8,675 bases of DNA from positions 1 through 8,675 of the forward strand of contig JAOZSP010000037.1 in NCBI GenBank assembly GCA_029939615.1. The letters are read 5' to 3'. The translations under genes and the position numbers were made by a program. The notes beneath the pieces are model-generated. The model saw only the letters and a list, made by a program, of their open reading frames with translations. It did not search any database and was not told the DNA's origin. Origin of the DNA: Candidatus Izemoplasma sp. (lineage in GTDB: Bacteria; Bacillota_I; Bacilli_A; Izemoplasmatales; Izemoplasmataceae). This document shows, piece by piece, positions 6,006-8,675 of this stretch. Numbering within the stretch: position 1 is the first letter of the stretch; every line of letters begins with the position of its first letter.

Positions 6006-6886
6006 TGTTTCTTACCTTTATTCTCAGTTCTTAAATACTGAATAAAAGAATCCCATTCCTGTGTTTTAAAGAAAGGTATTTCAGATAAACTAGGAATTTG
6101 ATTTTTTGTAATGACTTGTACCATTTGATGATCAAATGGTATTTCAAGTAGAACAGGTATCTGTTCCTTTTGACAATAAGATTTTATTTTTGCTTCCATT
6201 TCAGGTTCAATCCCACATTTATTCAAAACGACAACTGGAGCAATTCCAAATGTTCTTATTAATTTATAAACACGTTTTAAATCATGTAATCCTGAAAGAG
6301 TTGGTTCTGTGACTACAACTACTTTATCAGCACCCGTTATCGCACTAATTACATTACATGCAACCCCAGGTGAACCATCTAATAATATATAATCCAGTTC
6401 TCTCTCTTCAGCTATTTTTTGTGCTATTTTTCTTACTTTGGTTACAAGTTTTCCACTTGCTTCTTCTCCCGGGATTAGTCTCGCATCAACCATTGGACCA
6501 TATTTTGTAGTTCTAGTATATACCTTACCGACTATATAATCTTCCATTGTGATTGCATCAACAGGACAAGCTACTTTACAGACACTACATCCTTCACATT
6601 TCCCTGTATTTACTTGAATGTCTCTTGAAATCGCATTAAAATTACATACTTGATGACATCTACCACAATGAATACATTTATCATAATTAATTCTTGCGCG
6701 TTGTAATCCAACAAAATCTTCTTCAGTCTCTATTGTATTTTCTAGCAATATTTTTAAATCAGGAGCATCTACATCTGCATCTGCAATTACAAGGCGATCT
6801 AAAAACGGAATCACACACGAAGTTAACGTTGTTTTCCCTGTTCCACCCTTACCAGAAATTATTGATATTTGATTATAATTCGCCAT
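6002..6886 (-). CDS. MinD/Mrp-type P-loop ATPase with inserted 2[4Fe-4S] ferredoxin domain (second)
   Basis: This is a 294-residue cytoplasmic SIMIBI-class ATPase. The deviant Walker A is GKGGTGKTT (12-20), the switch/A' motif ADADVDAPD is at 35-43, and the Walker B region is ILLDGSPGVAC (167-177). TEPTLSGLHDLKRV (194-207) and VVLNKCG (219-225, nucleotide-base region) follow. A ferredoxin insert has Cys 71, 74, 77 and 81, and Cys 97, 100, 103 and 107, with Pro only after the last. This architecture is that of the ATPases beside NifX-like proteins in anaerobes and in orp clusters. Its role is probably metal-cluster loading or release driven by ATP. ATG at 6884-6886 is chosen over the in-frame GTG at 6895, because AGGTGA (6892-6897) lies 5 bases before it and contains that GTG. 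One base separates it from the previous stop. Confidence 0.88.
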   Translation of the reverse strand: MANYNQISIISGKGGTGKTTLTSCVIPFLDRLVIADADVDAPDLKILLENTIETEEDFVGLQRARINYDKCIHCGRCHQVCNFNAISRDIQVNTGKCEGCSVCKVACPVDAITMEDYIVGKVYTRTTKYGPMVDARLIPGEEASGKLVTKVRKIAQKIAEERELDYILLDGSPGVACNVISAITGADKVVVVTEPTLSGLHDLKRVYKLIRTFGIAPVVVLNKCGIEPEMEAKIKSYCQKEQIPVLLEIPFDHQMVQVITKNQIPSLSEIPFFKTQEWDSFIQYLRTENKGKKQ

Positions 6887-6887
6887 A

Positions 6888-7718
6888 TTATTCACCTAAT
6901 ACCTTTGTAATAATATTTTTGATTTTCATACGATAATCTTCATCTTCATTAGAAATCATTTTACCTTGTGCATAAAATCGAGCATATTGTTTTTTAAAAG
7001 GTATTTCTTCTAAAATTTCTATTTTTTCATTTGATAGATACTGGTGGATTTCATCAAATACAAGTCCTGCTTTATTAATTACAACTCCAAAAGGAATACC
7101 CATATTTCGTAGCATCTCTACAACCATTTTCATATCACTCAACCCAAACGGTGTTGGTTCCGTAACAATAATCGCATAGTCCACTTCTTCAATACTTGCA
7201 ACAGTTGCACAGCTAGTACCTGGTGGACTATCAACAATTTGTGTAACATTGTTATATGATAAAGCTCTCAACTCTTCAATTATCTTTACCCCACTTACTT
7301 CACCTATTCGAAGTATACCTGAATAAAAATCTTTGTTTTCACCTGATTTATAATGTGTTATGGTCCCCATAGATTTTTCCGCATATATAATCGCGTTCTG
7401 TTTACAGACCATTTTACATCCCCCACAATCGTGACATAAATCCGCGAAAACCATTACTCTTGATTTGGCAGGTATTATGGCATTAAATTGACATATCTCA
7501 CCACAAGCTCCACATAGATTACATTTCACATCATCAACAATAGGGTATTTCTTTACAACATCTATCTCGCCAATTTCTTTCATATCCAGAAAAATATGAC
7601 TATTCGGTTCTTCTACATCTGAGTCAAGAAGCACTACATCATTTAACTGAGCAAACAAATTTACACTTAGTGTTGTTTTACCGGTGCCACCCTTTCCACT
7701 TAAAACTGCAATTTTCAT
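6888..7718 (-). CDS. MinD/Mrp-type P-loop ATPase with inserted 2[4Fe-4S] ferredoxin domain (first)
   Basis: This 276-residue paralogue of the next gene has the same layout: Walker A GKGGTGKTT (8-16), A' motif LLDSDVEEPN (30-39), ferredoxin insert (about 61-112), Walker B region IVDSPPGTSC (161-170), TEPTPFGLSDM (186-196) and VVINKAG (212-218). Cluster ligands are Cys 66, 69, 72 and 76, and Cys 95, 98, 101 and 105. Unlike classic ferredoxins, the fourth Cys of each set is followed by Gln and Lys, not Pro. Two unlike ATPases side by side suggest a heterodimer, as proposed for orp-type clusters. Its ATG overlaps the upstream TAA by one base (TAATG), so translation is probably coupled. The final codons include the ribosome site of the next gene. 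Confidence 0.88.
   Translation of the reverse strand: MKIAVLSGKGGTGKTTLSVNLFAQLNDVVLLDSDVEEPNSHIFLDMKEIGEIDVVKKYPIVDDVKCNLCGACGEICQFNAIIPAKSRVMVFADLCHDCGGCKMVCKQNAIIYAEKSMGTITHYKSGENKDFYSGILRIGEVSGVKIIEELRALSYNNVTQIVDSPPGTSCATVASIEEVDYAIIVTEPTPFGLSDMKMVVEMLRNMGIPFGVVINKAGLVFDEIHQYLSNEKIEILEEIPFKKQYARFYAQGKMISNEDEDYRMKIKNIITKVLGE
6892..6897 (-). promoter_or_regulatory. Ribosome binding site deciding the second ATPase start
   Basis: AGGTGA lies 5 bases before ATG at 6886 and inside the last codons of the upstream ATPase gene. The in-frame GTG at 6893-6895 is part of this site, so it is an unlikely start. The 15 bases from here through the start are the same as at mgtE (AGGTGAATAATATGG). Confidence 0.7.
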
Positions 7719-8077
7719 TACTTGTATCTCATGTTATGAGATGATGTAATTTCATTAAGTGAGTTTTGTAAATAAGAAGATAAAGCACTTTTAACATCTT
7801 TTGATTGATTAAAATCAAACGCTCTTATCTCAAATCCTTGTAATGCTTCTAGAGCTTTTGGTCCTACTTTTGTACATAATACAACATCTACTTGGTAATC
7901 ACTTAATATTCGAACTGCTTGTCCGCTTGCACCTCCTGATGCAAATTTTGCCTTATTCTCAATTATTTCATAAGTTTCATTTTCATCATTGTAAATCGCA
8001 AAATATTCTGAACGGGCAAAACGATCAGATACTTTAGAGTTTTGTGTTTCTTCATTTGAACAAATTGCTATTTTCAT
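7718..8077 (-). CDS. NifX/NifB-type dinitrogenase iron-molybdenum cofactor family protein (first copy)
   Basis: This 119-residue protein is the first gene of the five-gene operon. It has the canonical pattern of the family: MKIAICSNE, then VSDRFARSEYFAIYN (16-30), GGASGQAVRIL (48-58), VDVVLCTKVGPKALEAL (63-79) and FNQSKDVKSAL (89-99). The fold is the RNase H-like one of NifX and orange protein, which hold small metal clusters. In genomes without nitrogenase these proteins accompany MinD-type ATPases and ferredoxins, as here. The last 15-20 residues are polar and probably flexible. ATG is supported by AGGAGG 6 bases upstream, and a good promoter lies just beyond. Confidence 0.88.
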   Translation of the reverse strand: MKIAICSNEETQNSKVSDRFARSEYFAIYNDENETYEIIENKAKFASGGASGQAVRILSDYQVDVVLCTKVGPKALEALQGFEIRAFDFNQSKDVKSALSSYLQNSLNEITSSHNMRYK

Positions 8078-8100
8078 TTTTTCCTCCTAATAATTAATTT

Positions 8101-8117
8101 CACACTTTTTTAGTGTG
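8101..8117. promoter_or_regulatory. Inverted repeat in the leader of the iron-sulfur operon
   Basis: CACACT (8101-8106) and AGTGTG (8112-8117) are inverted around TTTTT. It sits between the promoter (8131-8158) and the ribosome site at about 8084-8089, so it is at or just after the transcript start. It could be a repressor operator or a small RNA hairpin. The half-sites face the opposite way to Rex or CRP/FNR sites (TGTG...CACA), so no known regulator is assigned. Confidence 0.45.
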
Positions 8118-8130
8118 CATATGCTCATTC

Positions 8131-8158
8131 ATTTTAACTCTATTATTTTTTTTGTCAA
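8131..8158 (-). promoter_or_regulatory. Promoter of the NifX/MinD/ferredoxin operon
   Basis: On the minus strand a perfect TTGACA (8153-8158) is followed after 16 bases by TAAAAT (8131-8136). Transcription would begin near 8124, giving a leader of about 47 bases. It is sigmaA-type, and I see no sigma54 pattern. Confidence 0.72.
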
Positions 8159-8356
8159 ATTTTTTGCTCTTTTTTACAAATTACTTGTTTAGTTTATTAT
8201 TTTTGATTGATTTTAACTTTTTTTTACTTCTATAACTAGTTTAACTACCACTGGATTGATTTGTGTGCAAGAGTATAATAATATACCTGCATAACAGAAA
8301 AACAGCACAAAAAGCAAGTATAATGTGTTATTTTAGTTAAAATGCAATTTAGGTAC
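8159..8356. other. Non-coding stretch with nothing firmly identified
   Basis: Between the operon promoter and the tRNA terminator I see no plausible gene on either strand. The left part is T-rich on the + strand. TATAAT occurs at 8274-8279 and 8319-8324 on the + strand, but neither has a matching -35 or a downstream gene. There are no repeats of note. Confidence 0.5.
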
Positions 8357-8378
8357 AAAAAAAGTTCATTCCCTGAAC
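8357..8378 (-). terminator. Probable terminator of the tRNA-Gly transcript
   Basis: On the minus strand GTTCA-GGGAA-TGAAC (8378-8364) is followed by seven T (8363-8357). The stem has only 5 bp, so it is weak. It lies 62 bases after the tRNA end. A second perfect inverted repeat (TTAACA/TGTTAA, 8384-8398) lies just before it and may help. Confidence 0.55.
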
Positions 8379-8439
8379 AATACTTAACAAAATGTTAAAT
8401 TATATATTCATTTTGGAATAAACTTTGAATGACAACATA

Positions 8440-8513
8440 TGGAGCAGGTGAAGGGAATCGAACCCTCACAATCAGCTTGGAAGGCTGAGGTTCTACCGTT
8501 AAACTACACCTGC
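8440..8513 (-). tRNA. tRNA-Gly (anticodon TCC), CCA encoded
   Basis: The minus strand folds as a complete 74-base cloverleaf: acceptor GCAGGTG/CACCTGC, D arm GTTT/GAAC with one wobble, anticodon stem TCAGC/GCTGA with loop CTTCCAA (anticodon TCC at 8481-8479), T arm GAGGG/CCCTT with loop TTCGATT, discriminator T, and encoded CCA at 8442-8440. TCC reads GGA and GGG. It has its own upstream promoter. Confidence 0.96.
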
Positions 8514-8528
8514 ATATATATTAATAGT

Positions 8529-8557
8529 ATCATATCATAAAGAAAAATCTCTGTCAA
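8529..8557 (-). promoter_or_regulatory. Promoter of the first tRNA-Gly gene
   Basis: On the minus strand TTGACA (8552-8557), 17 bases, then TATGAT (8529-8534), with the mature tRNA starting about 15 bases later. It is near perfect sigmaA consensus, so this copy does not depend on read-through from the copy at 8621-8675. Confidence 0.88.
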
Positions 8558-8595
8558 TAACACTACTTGTTGTTAGAAGATATTATCTAGTTATA

Positions 8596-8640
8596 GATTC
8601 ACTTCACCGACATAAAAAATTGGAGCAGGTGAAGGGAATC
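8596..8640. repeat. Inverted repeat: spacer copy of the tRNA-Gly T-arm/acceptor segment
   Basis: GATTCACTTCACC (8596-8608) is complementary in 12 of 13 positions to 8628-8640 inside the second tRNA-Gly gene. In the minus-strand transcript the tRNA segment GATTCCCTTCACC could pair with the spacer segment 19 bases later. No matching copy follows the first tRNA gene. Confidence 0.6.
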
Positions 8641-8675
8641 GAACCCTCACAATCAGCTTGGAAGGCTGAGGTTCT
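8621..8675 (-). tRNA. tRNA-Gly (anticodon TCC), partial at the window edge
   Basis: The 3' 55 bases of a second tRNA-Gly are present, from the D arm through the anticodon TCC, T arm, discriminator T and encoded CCA (8623-8621). They are identical to the same part of the copy at 8440-8513. The 5' acceptor strand lies beyond the window. The two genes are 181 bases apart in the same orientation. Confidence 0.92.

Noticed and set aside
6002..7718. MinD-type ATPases as division-site or chromosome partition proteins
   Set aside because: Both carry 2[4Fe-4S] inserts and lack a C-terminal amphipathic membrane-targeting helix, and there is no MinC, MinE or ParB partner.
6694..8037. Open + strand frames opposite the ATPase and NifX genes
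   Set aside because: They are Leu- and Ile-rich shadows with no start context, overlapping strong minus-strand genes.
5234..8077. Nitrogenase or FeMo-cofactor biosynthesis locus
   Set aside because: Only the broad NifX/orange-protein family is present. There is no radical-SAM NifB core, nifHDK or nifEN.
8101..8117. Rex or CRP/FNR site before the iron-sulfur operon
   Set aside because: The half-sites are oriented CACA...TGTG, the reverse of those consensus sites, and the spacing is different.
8384..8398. TTAACA/TGTTAA repeat as an attachment site
   Set aside because: It is a perfect but short AT-rich palindrome with no second copy or integrase in view. It is more simply part of the tRNA 3' trailer.
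1..8675. CRISPR array, insertion sequence or phage genes
   Set aside because: No regularly spaced direct repeats, transposase, terminal inverted repeats with target duplications, or phage structural genes were seen.

Overview
The window is AT-rich throughout, and its ribosome binding sites are Gram-positive in style (AGGAGG or GAGGTG, 5-9 bases before the start). Its mix of genes points to a low-GC Firmicute or a Mollicutes-adjacent lineage such as Erysipelotrichia, Haloplasma or Izemoplasma-like bacteria, probably anaerobic. The mix is a family I inorganic pyrophosphatase, HPr beside a cysteine-free membrane EIIB-like protein, MgtE, and an iron-sulfur MinD-type ATPase cluster. TGA acts as a stop (it forms an ATGA junction at 6002-6005) and every tryptophan I checked is TGG, so the standard bacterial code applies. 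The lineage guess is an inference and is weak below class level.

Layout. Positions 1-214 hold the end of an unidentified + strand gene. A shared hairpin terminator separates it from a minus-strand group (1486 to 245) made of a membrane-anchored EIIB-like protein, HPr and a DedA/VTT-type membrane protein. The HPr frame is complete except for an in-frame TAA at codon 10. A + strand GNAT acetyltransferase (1594-2007) and the minus-strand Mg2+ channel mgtE (2041-3411) converge on another shared terminator. mgtE diverges from a + strand pair, inorganic pyrophosphatase and an OsmC/Ohr-type protein (3571-4480), which has a near-consensus promoter and a clear terminator. The next interval (4511-5233) is not empty. 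It contains a Zur-box-like palindrome, a 117-codon + strand gene broken by an apparent one-base deletion just after its ATG, and a long two-way hairpin terminator.

The right half is a tightly packed five-gene minus-strand operon (8077 to 5234) in the order NifX/ORP-like protein, MinD-type ATPase with two [4Fe-4S] sites, a second such ATPase, a second NifX/ORP-like protein, and a ferredoxin with a Cys/His-rich N-terminal segment. All junctions overlap or nearly abut, which suggests one metal-cluster assembly or carrier complex. The arrangement resembles the orange-protein (orp) clusters of sulfate reducers and related uncharacterised clusters in anaerobes. Nothing here indicates nitrogenase.

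The window ends with two minus-strand tRNA-Gly(TCC) genes, identical over the 55 bases visible of the second. The first has its own promoter at consensus spacing and the second runs off the edge. Two separate single-base lesions (in HPr and in the 4715-5067 gene) in under 9 kb suggest either recent gene decay or base errors in the assembly. Reads would decide.
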